Shown here: positions 24,513 to 32,906 of the stretch, in pieces
How positions within the stretch are numbered: position 1 is the first letter of the stretch
Layout: each line of letters begins with the position of its first letter
The notes under the pieces: model-generated
The model's database searches: none
What the model was told of the DNA's origin: nothing
The model's input: only the letters and a program-made list of their open reading frames with translations
Translations under genes and position numbers: made by a program
NCBI GenBank assembly: GCA_934373235.1
Contig: CAKROW010000018.1
Location: forward strand, 1 to 41,912
From: an uncultured Blautia sp.
GTDB lineage: Bacteria > Bacillota > Clostridia > Lachnospirales > Lachnospiraceae
Length of the DNA: 41,912 nucleotides
Direction of reading: 5' to 3'

Positions 24513-25303
24513 AACTCCACCTCCGTGCTTAAAAACACCGGTCCGTCCTTGCAGACACGTTTATTGTTTACATGGGAATGGGAATCCACATCTTTTGACT
24601 TGCATACACAGGCAAGACATGCACCTACGCCACATGCCATGCGCTCTTCCATGGAAATCCAGCAGGGGATGTTTTTTTCCAGGGCATAGGCTTTGATGGC
24701 ACGGAGCATAGGCGCCGGGCCGCAGGCAAAGATCGCATCTGCTTCCAGACCATTCTCACGGATAGCATCCATGACATTGCCTTTTGTTCCTGCGCTTCCG
24801 TCTTCAGTTGCCACATATACGTCACCGTACGCCTCAAATTCCTTATTCAGGAACAGCTCATCTCTGTAGCCCAGGACCATGGTCTTCTGCGCATCCAGTT
24901 CTTTGGCTGTCTCCAGCATAGGCGGGATTCCAATGCCGCCGCCCATAAGGAATACTCTTTTTCCTTTTACCTTTTCAAGGGGAAATCCATTTCCCAGAGG
25001 TCCCAGTGTTTCCACCGGTACTCCCGGATGCAGTTTTGAAAATTCTTCAGTTCCTGTATTTTTGCCTGTGACACGGTATACAAGACGAAGTTTTCCTTCC
25101 TCTTTATCAATCTCACAGAGGCTGATCGGCCTGGGGAGAAGTTTGCTTCCGTTTCTGCTGTAGAGAGATACAAACTGTCCCGGCACTGCATTCTTACCAA
25201 TCTCGCCGGCATCCAGCCACATGCTGTAAATATCCCTGCCAATACATTCCTGGCTGATGATCCTGCATGGCTTTTTGGTCTTTTTGCTATCTGCTGTGCT
25301 CAT
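24509..25303 (-). CDS. pyrK: Dihydroorotate dehydrogenase B, electron-transfer subunit
   Basis: The FAD/[2Fe-2S] subunit that passes electrons from PyrD to NAD. Its 264 residues include the flavin-binding RPISLCEID and YRVTGKNT, the NAD-binding GGGIGIPPML, and the C-terminal iron-sulfur ligands (CGVGACLACVC with a fourth Cys in RVCKDG). The ATG at 25303 has AAGGAGG 7 nt upstream. It lies between pyrF and pyrD. Confidence 0.96.
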   Translation of the reverse strand: MSTADSKKTKKPCRIISQECIGRDIYSMWLDAGEIGKNAVPGQFVSLYSRNGSKLLPRPISLCEIDKEEGKLRLVYRVTGKNTGTEEFSKLHPGVPVETLGPLGNGFPLEKVKGKRVFLMGGGIGIPPMLETAKELDAQKTMVLGYRDELFLNKEFEAYGDVYVATEDGSAGTKGNVMDAIRENGLEADAIFACGPAPMLRAIKAYALEKNIPCWISMEERMACGVGACLACVCKSKDVDSHSHVNNKRVCKDGPVFLSTEVEL

Positions 25304-25314
25304 GGAGTTCCTCC

Positions 25315-26244
25315 TTATCTGTTCTCAAGTGCTCCGCTGATGTCCGCGATCATATCCTTCACTGCCGCTCTGGAAGCATCTGCGTAGTTTTCCGGTCCGA
25401 ATTCCTTATATTTGTCCTGCTTGTAAGCTGCAATGATCCCTCTGGAGGAGTTTACGATGGCACCAAGTCCGTCCTCATTAAAGAAATGTACCAGATCAGC
25501 TCCTTTTCCGCCCTGGGCACCATATCCCGGAACCAGAATAAAGGTCTTTGGCATGATCTTTCTTAATACTTTACCCATCTCAGGGTAAGTTGCGCCTACT
25601 ACTGCTCCTACATAGCTGTATCCCTCTTTGCCCATAAGCTCATCTCCCCACTGGGAAACTTTCTCGCCTACCAGTTCATAGAGAGGACGGCCGTCAACCT
25701 TCTGATCCTGGAACTCACCACTGGAAGGATTGGATGTTTTTACAAGGACAAAGATTCCTTTTTTCTCCTCTTTGCATACGTCCATAAATGGTTTCACGCC
25801 GTCAGAACCAAGGTAAGGATTCACTGTGGCAAAATCTTCATCAAAACCTGCATATTTCTGAGCGCCTACCTGAACCCTGCCAAGATGTCCTACTGCATAA
25901 GCCGCAGATGTGGAACCAATATCCCCTCTCTTGATATCTCCAACGATCACAAGTCCTTTGGATTTGCAGTAATCTACTGTTTTTTTGTATGCCACAAGCC
26001 CCGGGATACCAAACTGCTCATACATGGCTATCTGCGGTTTTACTGCCGGGATCAGATCATAAGTTGCATCTACGATTCCCTTGTTGTACTGCCATATAGC
26101 CTCTGCTGCACCTTCCAGTGTTTCTCCGAACTCTGCAAAGGCACTCTTCTGGATATGCTCCGGAATATAGTTCAGCATAGGATCAAGTCCTACTACGATA
26201 GGTGCATTTGTTCTGCGGATATTGCTGATCAGCTTGTCAATCAT
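25315..26244 (-). CDS. pyrF: Orotidine 5'-phosphate decarboxylase (type 2)
   Basis: The last UMP-forming step. At 309 residues with VGLDPML, the catalytic DIKRGDIGST and VPGYGAQGGKG, it belongs to the longer type 2 group rather than the roughly 230-residue type 1. The ATG at 26244 is 2 nt after the pyrC stop, with GGAGGAG inside the end of pyrC. Confidence 0.97.
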   Translation of the reverse strand: MIDKLISNIRRTNAPIVVGLDPMLNYIPEHIQKSAFAEFGETLEGAAEAIWQYNKGIVDATYDLIPAVKPQIAMYEQFGIPGLVAYKKTVDYCKSKGLVIVGDIKRGDIGSTSAAYAVGHLGRVQVGAQKYAGFDEDFATVNPYLGSDGVKPFMDVCKEEKKGIFVLVKTSNPSSGEFQDQKVDGRPLYELVGEKVSQWGDELMGKEGYSYVGAVVGATYPEMGKVLRKIMPKTFILVPGYGAQGGKGADLVHFFNEDGLGAIVNSSRGIIAAYKQDKYKEFGPENYADASRAAVKDMIADISGALENR

Positions 26245-26246
26245 GA

Positions 26247-27542
26247 TTATTTCTCCTCCTGGTTTTCATATACGATTTTTCCGTCACAGATAGTGCAAAG
26301 AACTTTTCCTTTTACTTTCCAACCGTCAAATGGGGTGTTGTGACCTTTTGATACAAATTTATTCCTGTCAATGACATACGCCTTCTCTGTATCAACAATG
26401 ATCACATCAGCCGGATGCCCCTCCTGGATAGTACCACTTTCAAGACCCAGGATCTGTGCCGGATTCCAGCACATCTTCTCTACCATCTGTTTTAAAGTAA
26501 GAACCTTTTTTTCCACAAGTTCTGTGTAGGTAAGAGGAAGGCTTGTCTCCAGTCCCACAATACCAAAGGGAGCATTTTTCATGGAACCGGTCTTTTCCTT
26601 TGCGCTGTGAGGTGCATGGTCTGTACTGATGACCTGGATGCTGTCATCCTGAAGGGCTTTTTTAAGCGCCTCCACATCTTTCTTTGTCCTTAACGGCGGA
26701 TTCATCTTAAAATCCGGATCATCTCTTCTGATATCGTCAGAGCTTAAGATAAAATGGTGTGGGCATACTTCTGCAGTAATATTTTTGTAGCCTTTTTCCC
26801 TCACATACTCCATCATGTCTGCCACACCTTTGGTGGAACCGTGGCAGATGTGAAGATGTACCCCCGTTTCCAGCGCAAGTATGATATCCCTGGCTGTAAT
26901 GGTATCTTCTGTTGCATTGCAGATTCCCGGAAGCCCCAGTCTTCTGGCATTTTCGTCATCATTCATGCATCCATCTCCGCGGAGATCAATGTCCTCACAG
27001 TGATCCAGAAACGGCACACCACACTCTGCCGCACGCTTCATGGCTTCCTTACATAACCGGCTGTTCATTACGGACTTTCCATCCTCGGATACTGCCGGGA
27101 TACCGGCCTTCACCATACCTTCAATATCAGACAGTTCCCGGCCATTCTCACCCCTGGTTGCCGCACCTGCCTGAAGCACATGGATCCCGGAAACCTGAGC
27201 CGCCTTGTTATGTACATAGTTCACTCTGTCCGGACTGTCGATGGTAGGAGTCGTATTGGGCATTGCAACAACGGTTGTAACACCGCCCCTTGCTGCTGCC
27301 TTTGAACCACTTGCAATATCTTCTTTGTATTCCTGCCCCGGATCACGGAAGTGAACATGAAGGTCGATGATGCCAGGCATAACCAGTCTGCCTTTTGCGT
27401 CGATCACTCTGTCGCTGTCATCCTTCTTTTTCAGTTTATCGCCGATTTTACTGATGATTCCATCTTCCAGATAGATGTCTGTTACCTTATCCGTATCTGT
27501 AGCCGCATCTACCACACGGCCACCCTGAATCAGAATCCCCAT
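26247..27542 (-). CDS. pyrC: Dihydroorotase (type I)
   Basis: A zinc hydrolase forming dihydroorotate. Its 431 residues include the metal site DLHVHFRDPG, GGVTTVVAMPNT, DHCED, HICHGSTKG and the distal catalytic Asp in STDHAPHS. It is the first gene of pyrC-F-K-D-E. The aspartate transcarbamoylase genes are not in the window. Confidence 0.97.
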   Translation of the reverse strand: MGILIQGGRVVDAATDTDKVTDIYLEDGIISKIGDKLKKKDDSDRVIDAKGRLVMPGIIDLHVHFRDPGQEYKEDIASGSKAAARGGVTTVVAMPNTTPTIDSPDRVNYVHNKAAQVSGIHVLQAGAATRGENGRELSDIEGMVKAGIPAVSEDGKSVMNSRLCKEAMKRAAECGVPFLDHCEDIDLRGDGCMNDDENARRLGLPGICNATEDTITARDIILALETGVHLHICHGSTKGVADMMEYVREKGYKNITAEVCPHHFILSSDDIRRDDPDFKMNPPLRTKKDVEALKKALQDDSIQVISTDHAPHSAKEKTGSMKNAPFGIVGLETSLPLTYTELVEKKVLTLKQMVEKMCWNPAQILGLESGTIQEGHPADVIIVDTEKAYVIDRNKFVSKGHNTPFDGWKVKGKVLCTICDGKIVYENQEEK

Positions 27543-27604
27543 TTACAGTCTCCTCTCATCCTGAATTTGTCACCTTTATATGGTAACTTTTTACTATCTT
27601 ATAT

Positions 27605-27633
27605 ATCATACACGAAATTTCCATATTAATAAA
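27605..27633 (-). promoter_or_regulatory. Probable pyr operon promoter
   Basis: On the minus strand TTTATT (27628-27633), 17 nt, TATGAT (27605-27610). The -35 is weak. An inverted repeat (GTCACC at 27569-27574 with GGTAAC at 27582-27587) lies in the leader. No PyrR-type attenuator fold was recognised between this promoter and pyrC. Confidence 0.45.
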
Positions 27634-27693
27634 GAATTTTTTACAAGGTCTTTGCACCTTCTTTTATACACCGTAATTGTTTGAATTTTCTCC

Positions 27694-27722
27694 TTGACAA
27701 TTCAAAATCGTGGATATATAAT
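27694..27722 (+). promoter_or_regulatory. Consensus sigma-A promoter of the cold-shock gene
   Basis: TTGACA (27694-27699), exactly 17 nt, TATAAT (27717-27722), a perfect match to consensus. It predicts a leader of about 130 nt before the cold-shock start codon. Confidence 0.9.
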
Positions 27723-27748
27723 CAATTTATATGAGGATTATTTAATGT

Positions 27749-27811
27749 AAAATCACTAGTTTTTAGAGATTATATTTACATGATATAGTCTGTAAAATCT
27801 GGTGATTTTTT
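27749..27811 (+). promoter_or_regulatory. Structured cold-shock leader with terminator-like hairpin
   Basis: AAAATCACTAG (27749-27759) pairs with CTGGTGATTTT (27799-27809), 11 bp with one G-T wobble. It encloses a second hairpin TTTACA/TGTAAA (27775-27780, 27791-27796), and a U-tract follows directly at 27806-27811. It lies 50 nt before the start codon and could act as a temperature-sensitive attenuator or RNA thermosensor (inference). Confidence 0.5.
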
Positions 27812-27860
27812 ATTGCCAGAAGCCTATTTAATTTTTTATTTTCTATGGAGGTAACACACA

Positions 27861-28061
27861 ATGAACAAGGGAACTGTAAAATGGTTCAACGCTGAAAAAG
27901 GCTACGGTTTTATCACAGGTGAGGACGGACAGGATGTATTCGTACACTTCTCCGCAATCAACGGTGAAGGATTCAAATCCCTGGAAGAGGGACAGGCTGT
28001 ATCTTACGATTTAACAGAAGGTGCTCGTGGAATGCAGGCTGCCAATGTTACAAAGTTATAA
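27861..28061 (+). CDS. Cold-shock domain protein
   Basis: A 66-residue single OB-fold RNA chaperone. Both nucleic-acid motifs are present: KGYGFI (RNP1) at 14-19 and VFVHF (RNP2) at 26-30, with the family start KGTVKWFNAEKG. It melts RNA secondary structure and may act as an antiterminator. The start ATG has GGAGGT 8 nt upstream. It is monocistronic, with its own promoter, structured leader and terminator, and divergent from the pyr operon. Confidence 0.97.
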   Translation: MNKGTVKWFNAEKGYGFITGEDGQDVFVHFSAINGEGFKSLEEGQAVSYDLTEGARGMQAANVTKL

Positions 28062-28100
28062 TTTAGAATATTCGATATTATAAATATAACGTACAGCGAA

Positions 28101-28146
28101 GAGCGGGGTAAGATGTTCTCTCAGAACATCCGACTCCGCTTTTTTG
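28101..28146 (+). terminator. Terminator of the cold-shock gene
   Basis: A two-part stem: AGCGG (28102-28106)/CCGCT (28136-28140) outside and GATGTTCT/AGAACATC inside, followed by TTTTTT. It begins about 40 nt after the stop codon. Confidence 0.9.
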
Positions 28147-28202
28147 TTGCAGAAATTTACAGGGAAGATATACACGCAGGATTCTTCCCTGATGCTCTTC
28201 TG

Positions 28203-28247
28203 ACGCAAAAACACCCGGAGAAAATCCCCCGGGTATCCTTCTTGCGT
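28203..28247 (-). terminator. Terminator of the small membrane protein gene
   Basis: ACCCGG (28213-28218) pairs with CCGGGT (28229-28234), extended by ACGCAA (28203-28208)/TTGCGT (28242-28247), with GTTTTTG on the minus strand. It lies 12 nt after the stop at 28260. It is convergent with the cold-shock terminator. Confidence 0.65.
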
Positions 28248-28259
28248 AAAGTCAGATAT

Positions 28260-28514
28260 TTACTGTGCATCTTCAGCGCTGAGACCTGAAATATAATCAG
28301 TCAGTGCGGTAGTATCCATAACCGTATCAACCTTCACGCTCTCATTCTTCTGATTCACCTTTACATATGCGGAATAGCCGATCCAGCCAACAAACAGAAC
28401 TGCGATCAGGATCCATGCAGCCATCTCAAGAACAAACTCTGCTCTCTCTTTTCTTCTGGCCTTTGAACGGGCATTCTTCTTATCCTTGTATGCATCAACT
28501 TTCTTCTGGCTCAT
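28260..28514 (-). CDS. Small single-pass membrane protein of unknown function
   Basis: An 84-residue protein. The first 24 residues are very basic (KKVDAYKDKKNARSKARRKER), residues 29-50 form one membrane helix (AAWILIAVLFVGWIGYSAYV), and the outer tail is acidic and ends near LSAEDAQ. The topology is N-in, C-out. I recognise it as a conserved Lachnospiraceae hypothetical without known role. The ATG has AAGGAG 8 nt upstream, and its own promoter and terminator make it monocistronic. Confidence 0.75.
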   Translation of the reverse strand: MSQKKVDAYKDKKNARSKARRKERAEFVLEMAAWILIAVLFVGWIGYSAYVKVNQKNESVKVDTVMDTTALTDYISGLSAEDAQ

Positions 28515-28549
28515 TGTCTTTCTCCTTTGCCAATTAGACTACTTCTGTC

Positions 28550-28558
28550 ATTATAGCA
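28550..28558 (-). promoter_or_regulatory. Extended -10 promoter for the 84-residue membrane protein
   Basis: TGCTATAAT on the minus strand (TGnTATAAT), with only a poor -35 (TTTTCT) 17 nt upstream. It lies 35-40 nt before the start codon. Confidence 0.6.
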
Positions 28559-28596
28559 CATTCTTCTCCAAAAGAAAAGCAAGAAAAGCGCCTGTA

Positions 28597-29436
28597 TCAC
28601 ACTGCCACGATCACACCGCCATCGTTTGCATACATGCTGCTGACGCCGGCAGTATCCAGAACAATGACCTCCAAAGGATGAAGCCTTTCCTCCACTGCAG
28701 ATCTTAAAAGCTCCGCTCTCTCCGGACAGTTGCAGTGTGTAATCACCACTGGTCTTCCGGAAGGATTCACTGTTTTTTCCACAATATAGTCTACCATTTT
28801 TACCATGGCACGGTTCATTCCCCTGGCCTGATCCAACTGGCAGATAGTCCCCTCATCCGTAGATCCCATCACCGGTTTGATCTTAAGGGCACTTGCCACC
28901 AGAGCTTTCACCCTGCTGAGACGGCCATTCTTTCTCAGTGTTTCCAGGTTCTCCAGCACAAAAAATGTATTCATCTCATCTGTGTACTTCTCTACAGCTT
29001 CCACGACATCTTCAAAAGACATCCCCTTATTCTCACACTCTACGATCTTTTTTGCAATGAGAGTCTGACCGCCTGATGCAGAACGGGAATTAAATACATG
29101 GATCTTCCTTCCTGGCTTCTCCTCCAGAAGAAGATTCTTGCCAAGGATCGCACTGTTGTAGGAACCGCTCAGCTCAGCCGACAGTGTCACTCCGTAAATA
29201 TGATCTGCATCGCAGTCAAACGCCTTCATATAGCGCTCCGGTGACGGGCATGCGGACTTGGGACATTCCGGGCATGCCGCTACTTTTGCCAGAAAATCCT
29301 TCTGGTCAAAGCTCTCATCATCTATGATCGTCTCCCCTCCCACAGTCAGTGAAAGTGGTACAGATTCTATCCTCTCATCATCTTTCCATTCATTCAGAAG
29401 TTCTCCGCAGCTATCTATCGCAATTTTATAACTCAA
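28597..29436 (-). CDS. DegV-family fatty-acid-binding protein
   Basis: A 279-residue two-domain protein that binds a fatty acid; some relatives (FakB) present acyl chains to the FakA kinase. Features: an N-terminal IAIDSCGEL strand-turn, the CPSPERYMKAF segment, the ligand-contact LSAELSGSYNSA, and NLETLRKNGRLSRVKA followed by LKIKPVM, all diagnostic. The family Thr/Ser at the N-terminal ligand site is Ser here. The start is TTG at 29436, with AGAGGA 9 nt upstream; no better ATG exists nearby. Confidence 0.92.
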   Translation of the reverse strand: MSYKIAIDSCGELLNEWKDDERIESVPLSLTVGGETIIDDESFDQKDFLAKVAACPECPKSACPSPERYMKAFDCDADHIYGVTLSAELSGSYNSAILGKNLLLEEKPGRKIHVFNSRSASGGQTLIAKKIVECENKGMSFEDVVEAVEKYTDEMNTFFVLENLETLRKNGRLSRVKALVASALKIKPVMGSTDEGTICQLDQARGMNRAMVKMVDYIVEKTVNPSGRPVVITHCNCPERAELLRSAVEERLHPLEVIVLDTAGVSSMYANDGGVIVAV

Positions 29437-29609
29437 TTATATCGTCCTCTTTTCCATTATATGTAGTTTTCAATACCACTTCTATGGTATCACAGAAACA
29501 TCTATTTGAAAAGACTTTTTTAAAAACTCTGTCCTTTTTTCCTATTCTGAGCTATAATGCAAGTACGCTTTACACAGCAAACCATATCAGAACAGGAAAG
29601 GAAACATCT

Positions 29610-30113
29610 ATGCTGGCATTAAAGATCACAGATCTCAGAGATTTTACAAACAAACTTTTTATTGGTGATATTTTTGATAGATTCTGTCTGACGGAAGCCA
29701 CCATAACCACCTTCAACACATTCACCATTGACGGACGGCTTCAAAAAGAGTTCTTTGATACAGATAAACTGAATCTTCTGACAGAACACGGCAGAACCCA
29801 TTCCCTCTGGAAAGAAGTCCGGCCCTTCTGCTGGTCAGTAATACGCGGAAAACGAACGCCTCTGAATTTTAAGATTATTCTTCATTTAAGCAGAAATGCT
29901 ATTCTCTCTGCACTTAACAGTACAGATACAGGCCTTTCTGCCAGTGATATAGACGGACTTTTTATCAATATTCAGTATAAAAACAACTCTCTCCAGTGTA
30001 CAAGCGGTACCTCTGTGAAGGTTTTTACCCTGGATAAACGACTGGACCAGCTATGGGATGGAATGATTCTGGATTTTTTCACCAAAAATCAGATCTTTTT
30101 TGAAAAATTATAA
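29610..30113 (+). CDS. DUF5721-like protein
   Basis: A 167-residue soluble protein starting MLALKITDLRDFTNKLFIGD, followed by a small alpha/beta domain with FTIDGRLQKEFF and WKEVRPFCWSVIRGKRTP. I place it in DUF5721 by overall pattern; function is unknown. The start ATG at 29610 has AGGAAAGGA upstream. An in-frame extension to 29349 would cover the divergent DegV start and is rejected. A TATAAT at 29553-29558 is a plausible -10 with no clear -35. It converges with the Spo0A-domain gene, 8 bp between stops and no terminator seen. Confidence 0.75.
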   Translation: MLALKITDLRDFTNKLFIGDIFDRFCLTEATITTFNTFTIDGRLQKEFFDTDKLNLLTEHGRTHSLWKEVRPFCWSVIRGKRTPLNFKIILHLSRNAILSALNSTDTGLSASDIDGLFINIQYKNNSLQCTSGTSVKVFTLDKRLDQLWDGMILDFFTKNQIFFEKL

Positions 30114-30121
30114 ATATTCTT

Positions 30122-30445
30122 CTATTCACACCGGTTCAGGTAATATGCCAGTATATCTATAAACTCACTGTTTGTAGGCCTATAGCTCAGTGAATAGCCT
30201 GCAACGTTTTCAAGAGTTCCCCTGTGCCCTGTCCAGCACACTTTTACCAGCGTCCGGATATCATGTTCCACGTTGGTAGGTGTGGATTTATATTTCTTAG
30301 CCAGACACGGATAAATATCTTTTGTTATCCTGACCGGACCCTGAGGATATTCCATTGAAATCTTTACGGCCTCTGCCACAAAATGATAACCTTTATATTT
30401 TGATGTAGCTCCTAAACTTCTAAGTAATCCATAGATATTATGCAT
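30122..30445 (-). CDS. Stand-alone Spo0A C-terminal DNA-binding domain
   Basis: A 107-residue protein matching only the effector domain of the sporulation master regulator. KGYHFVAEAVKI (18-29), ITKDIYPCLAKKY (40-52), the recognition-helix region STPTNVEHDIRTLVKVCW (54-71), GYSLSYRPTNSEFID (83-97). The phosphoacceptor receiver domain is absent. The ATG at 30445 has GGGAGGAAC 5 nt upstream; the longer upstream frame has no support. It is likely a DNA-binding protein. It might recognise 0A-box-like sites and compete with or substitute for Spo0A (inference). Several helix residues differ from Spo0A, so specificity may have drifted. Confidence 0.88.
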   Translation of the reverse strand: MHNIYGLLRSLGATSKYKGYHFVAEAVKISMEYPQGPVRITKDIYPCLAKKYKSTPTNVEHDIRTLVKVCWTGHRGTLENVAGYSLSYRPTNSEFIDILAYYLNRCE

Positions 30446-30527
30446 ATTGTTCCTCCCTCTCCGTCTTTTTCCACGCATGAATATAATACGACAGGTATGC
30501 TGTTTATTTTCCTCTTATTTACATTCA

Positions 30528-30638
30528 GAACAAAGCGGACAGGTCAGCTTCAAGCACCCTGAATCCCTCAATCCTTGAGAGACTTATTACGCTTTGCGCA
30601 CCAGATGCAGCTAGTCGCATACTTGCGGAGCTTTTTTT
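30528..30638 (+). ncRNA. Candidate structured RNA or repeat fragment ending in a terminator
   Basis: The 326-bp gap between the Spo0A-domain gene and htpG holds a GC-richer block. It contains CTCAA-TCC-TTGAG (30567-30579), then GCTTTGCG (30591-30598) pairing with TGCGGAGC (30624-30631) around an inner ATGC/GCAT hairpin, and a run of seven T (30632-30638). That is a good plus-strand terminator with no gene before it. No promoter was identified, so it may instead be a remnant or a dispersed repeat. Confidence 0.3.
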
Positions 30639-30674
30639 ATTTTATTGGAACATTACGGAGTAATATCCTATAAA

Positions 30675-30729
30675 GCAAAAAAGCCATCCACCCGAATTGG
30701 CATATGGCACATTTCAAGGTGGATGGCTT
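30675..30729 (-). terminator. htpG terminator
   Basis: AAGCCATCCACC (30681-30692) pairs with GGTGGATGGCTT (30718-30729), 12 bp, followed on the minus strand by TTTTTTGCTTT. It is 43 nt after the htpG stop. Confidence 0.9.
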
Positions 30730-30771
30730 CTTTCCTGACAGGGTATGATCCCTGTTATCTATAAACTTTCA

Positions 30772-32817
30772 TTATTTTGTAAGGAACATAAGAATATCAT
30801 TGCTTCTCTTTACAAATCTGGTCATCTCCTCGGGAGAAAGCTGTTTATGGCTCATCATTGCCAGATCGTACAGTTGCTCACAGATGACCGGAACATTCTC
30901 AGATTCCTGATTCTCAGCCACGAATTTCACAAGCGGATGGTTCTCATTTAATATCAGAGTCTCCTGACCTGCAAACATAGACGGATCCATTCCGTACATA
31001 TTGTACATTTTCATCATGTCCTGCATACGGCGGCTTTCCTCGGAAAGAGTGATCATAGCTGCTACATTTTCGTTTTTCAGTTTCTCTACTTTTACTTCCA
31101 GCTTATCCTTATTCAGGTTCTTTCTGAAAATATCAGTCAGCTTCCTGGCTGTCTCCTCATCTGTCTTTCCGTCCTCACGCAGCTCCTCTGTAAGATCTGC
31201 ATCAATTCTCTTGAACTGTACAGTCTGGTCCTGCTGCTCCAGATGTGTGATAAACTGGGAATCGATCACATGTTTCAGGAGAACCGCATCCTTGCCCGCC
31301 TCGCGGAACATATTGATGTACTGGCTCTGCTGTACCTCATCTGTCACATAATAGATGATAGTCTTCTCCGGCTCTTTATTCTCATCTTTGTTCTCTGAAG
31401 CTTCTGTCTCTGATCTTACTTCAGTTTCTGCTTTCCTGTTCTCCTCAATGCAATCCTTCAGTGTAAGATATTTGCCATCCAGATTCTTAAAGAGGATGTA
31501 GTCATTCATCTTCTCGCCGAATTTGCTGTCCTTGATACAGCCAAATTTGATAAACGGGCTGATATCGTCCCAGTACTTCTCGTAGGATTCTCTGTCTGTC
31601 TTGCACATTCCGGTAAGCTTATCTGCCACCTTCTTGGTGATATACTCTGAAATCTTCTTAACAAATCCGTCATTCTGAAGCGCGGAACGTGATACATTAA
31701 GCGGAAGATCCGGACAGTCGATCACACCTTTAAGAAGAAGGAGGAATTCCGGGATCACCTCTTTAATGTTGTCTGCGATAAATACCTGGTTGTTATAAAG
31801 CTTGATAGTTCCCTCAATGGAATCATACTCTGTTCTGATCTTCGGGAAATAGAGGATTCCTTTCAGGTTGAACGGATAATCCATATTCAGATGGATCCAG
31901 AACAACGGCTCCTTGTAATCCATAAATACTTTACGGTAAAAATCTCTGTACTCATCGTCTGTACATTCATTCGGGTGTTTCATCCACAACGGATGTGTAT
32001 CGCTTAAAGATACCGGGCGCTTGTTGATCTTAACCTGATCTCTGGCAGGAGATACCTCTACAGTCTCCTTCTCACCCTTGTCATTCTCTTTCTCCTCAGT
32101 CTTGGCATCTTCATGAATATGTTCAACAACCACATCATCATCCCGGAGGTCGGACTCATCAATAGTTTCATATTCCTGCTCTGCATTTGCCCTGGAAAGA
32201 TAAATATCAACCGGCATGAAAGAACAGTATTTCTCGATCACTTCACGCATACGGTATTCATTGGCAAACTCCAGGCTCTCCTCATTAAGGAAAAGTGTGA
32301 TCTCAGTTCCCGGTGTGGTCTTATTGCCATCTGCCAGCTCGTACTCTGTTCCACCATCGCAGATCCAGTGTACAGGTGCGGAGCCCTCTCTGTAGGAAAG
32401 AGTATCAATATGCACCTCATCTGCCACCATAAATGCAGAATAAAAACCAAGTCCGAAATGACCGATCATCTGGTCATCTGTTGTCTTATCCTTATATTTT
32501 TCGAGGAATTCTGTAGCTCCGGAAAATGCGATCTGTGTAATGTATTCCTCAACCTCATCCGCAGTCATACCAATACCATTATCAATAAACTTCAAAGTCT
32601 TGGCATCCGGATCAACCACTACATTAACCTGTGGTTTGTAACCATCCGGGAATGTATAATCCCCCATTACCTCAAGCTTACGAAGCTTGGTGATGGCATC
32701 GCAGCCATTAGAAATCATTTCTCTTACAAAAATATCATGGTCTGAGTACAGCCATTTCTTGATGATCGGGAAAATATTTTCACTGTTGATTGATAAACTT
32801 CCATGCTTTGCTGACAT
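30772..32817 (-). CDS. htpG: Molecular chaperone HtpG (HSP90)
   Basis: A cytoplasmic HSP90 dimer, 681 residues from the ATG at 32817. This ATG has AAGGAG 10 nt upstream; the in-frame GTG at 32826 is too close to that site. ATPase motifs are EMISNGCDAITK, DNGIGMT and GHFGLGFYSAFMVAD. The middle and C-terminal domains follow. A charged insertion (HEDAKTEEKENDKGEKE, about 235-250) resembles the linker of eukaryotic HSP90, and there is an acidic/basic stretch near 480-500. It is monocistronic, with its own promoter, terminator and a CIRCE element. Confidence 0.96.
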   Translation of the reverse strand: MSAKHGSLSINSENIFPIIKKWLYSDHDIFVREMISNGCDAITKLRKLEVMGDYTFPDGYKPQVNVVVDPDAKTLKFIDNGIGMTADEVEEYITQIAFSGATEFLEKYKDKTTDDQMIGHFGLGFYSAFMVADEVHIDTLSYREGSAPVHWICDGGTEYELADGNKTTPGTEITLFLNEESLEFANEYRMREVIEKYCSFMPVDIYLSRANAEQEYETIDESDLRDDDVVVEHIHEDAKTEEKENDKGEKETVEVSPARDQVKINKRPVSLSDTHPLWMKHPNECTDDEYRDFYRKVFMDYKEPLFWIHLNMDYPFNLKGILYFPKIRTEYDSIEGTIKLYNNQVFIADNIKEVIPEFLLLLKGVIDCPDLPLNVSRSALQNDGFVKKISEYITKKVADKLTGMCKTDRESYEKYWDDISPFIKFGCIKDSKFGEKMNDYILFKNLDGKYLTLKDCIEENRKAETEVRSETEASENKDENKEPEKTIIYYVTDEVQQSQYINMFREAGKDAVLLKHVIDSQFITHLEQQDQTVQFKRIDADLTEELREDGKTDEETARKLTDIFRKNLNKDKLEVKVEKLKNENVAAMITLSEESRRMQDMMKMYNMYGMDPSMFAGQETLILNENHPLVKFVAENQESENVPVICEQLYDLAMMSHKQLSPEEMTRFVKRSNDILMFLTK

Positions 32818-32870
32818 GTCTGTCACTCTCCTTTATATAAAAATTCTTTTGTATTCTGCCGAATAATTAT

Positions 32871-32899
32871 ATACTAATACTACTGATATCAAAAGTCAA
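32871..32899 (-). promoter_or_regulatory. htpG promoter
   Basis: On the minus strand TTGACT (32894-32899), 17 nt, TAGTAT (32871-32876). A TATAAT 5 nt further downstream would give a 22-nt spacer and is less likely. Confidence 0.7.
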
Positions 32900-32906
32900 G
32901 GAAAAT

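Noticed and set aside
31001..31351. Plus-strand frame of 116 codons within htpG
   Set aside because: Shadow of the HSP90 coding sequence with Ser/Phe-rich composition and no ribosome site.
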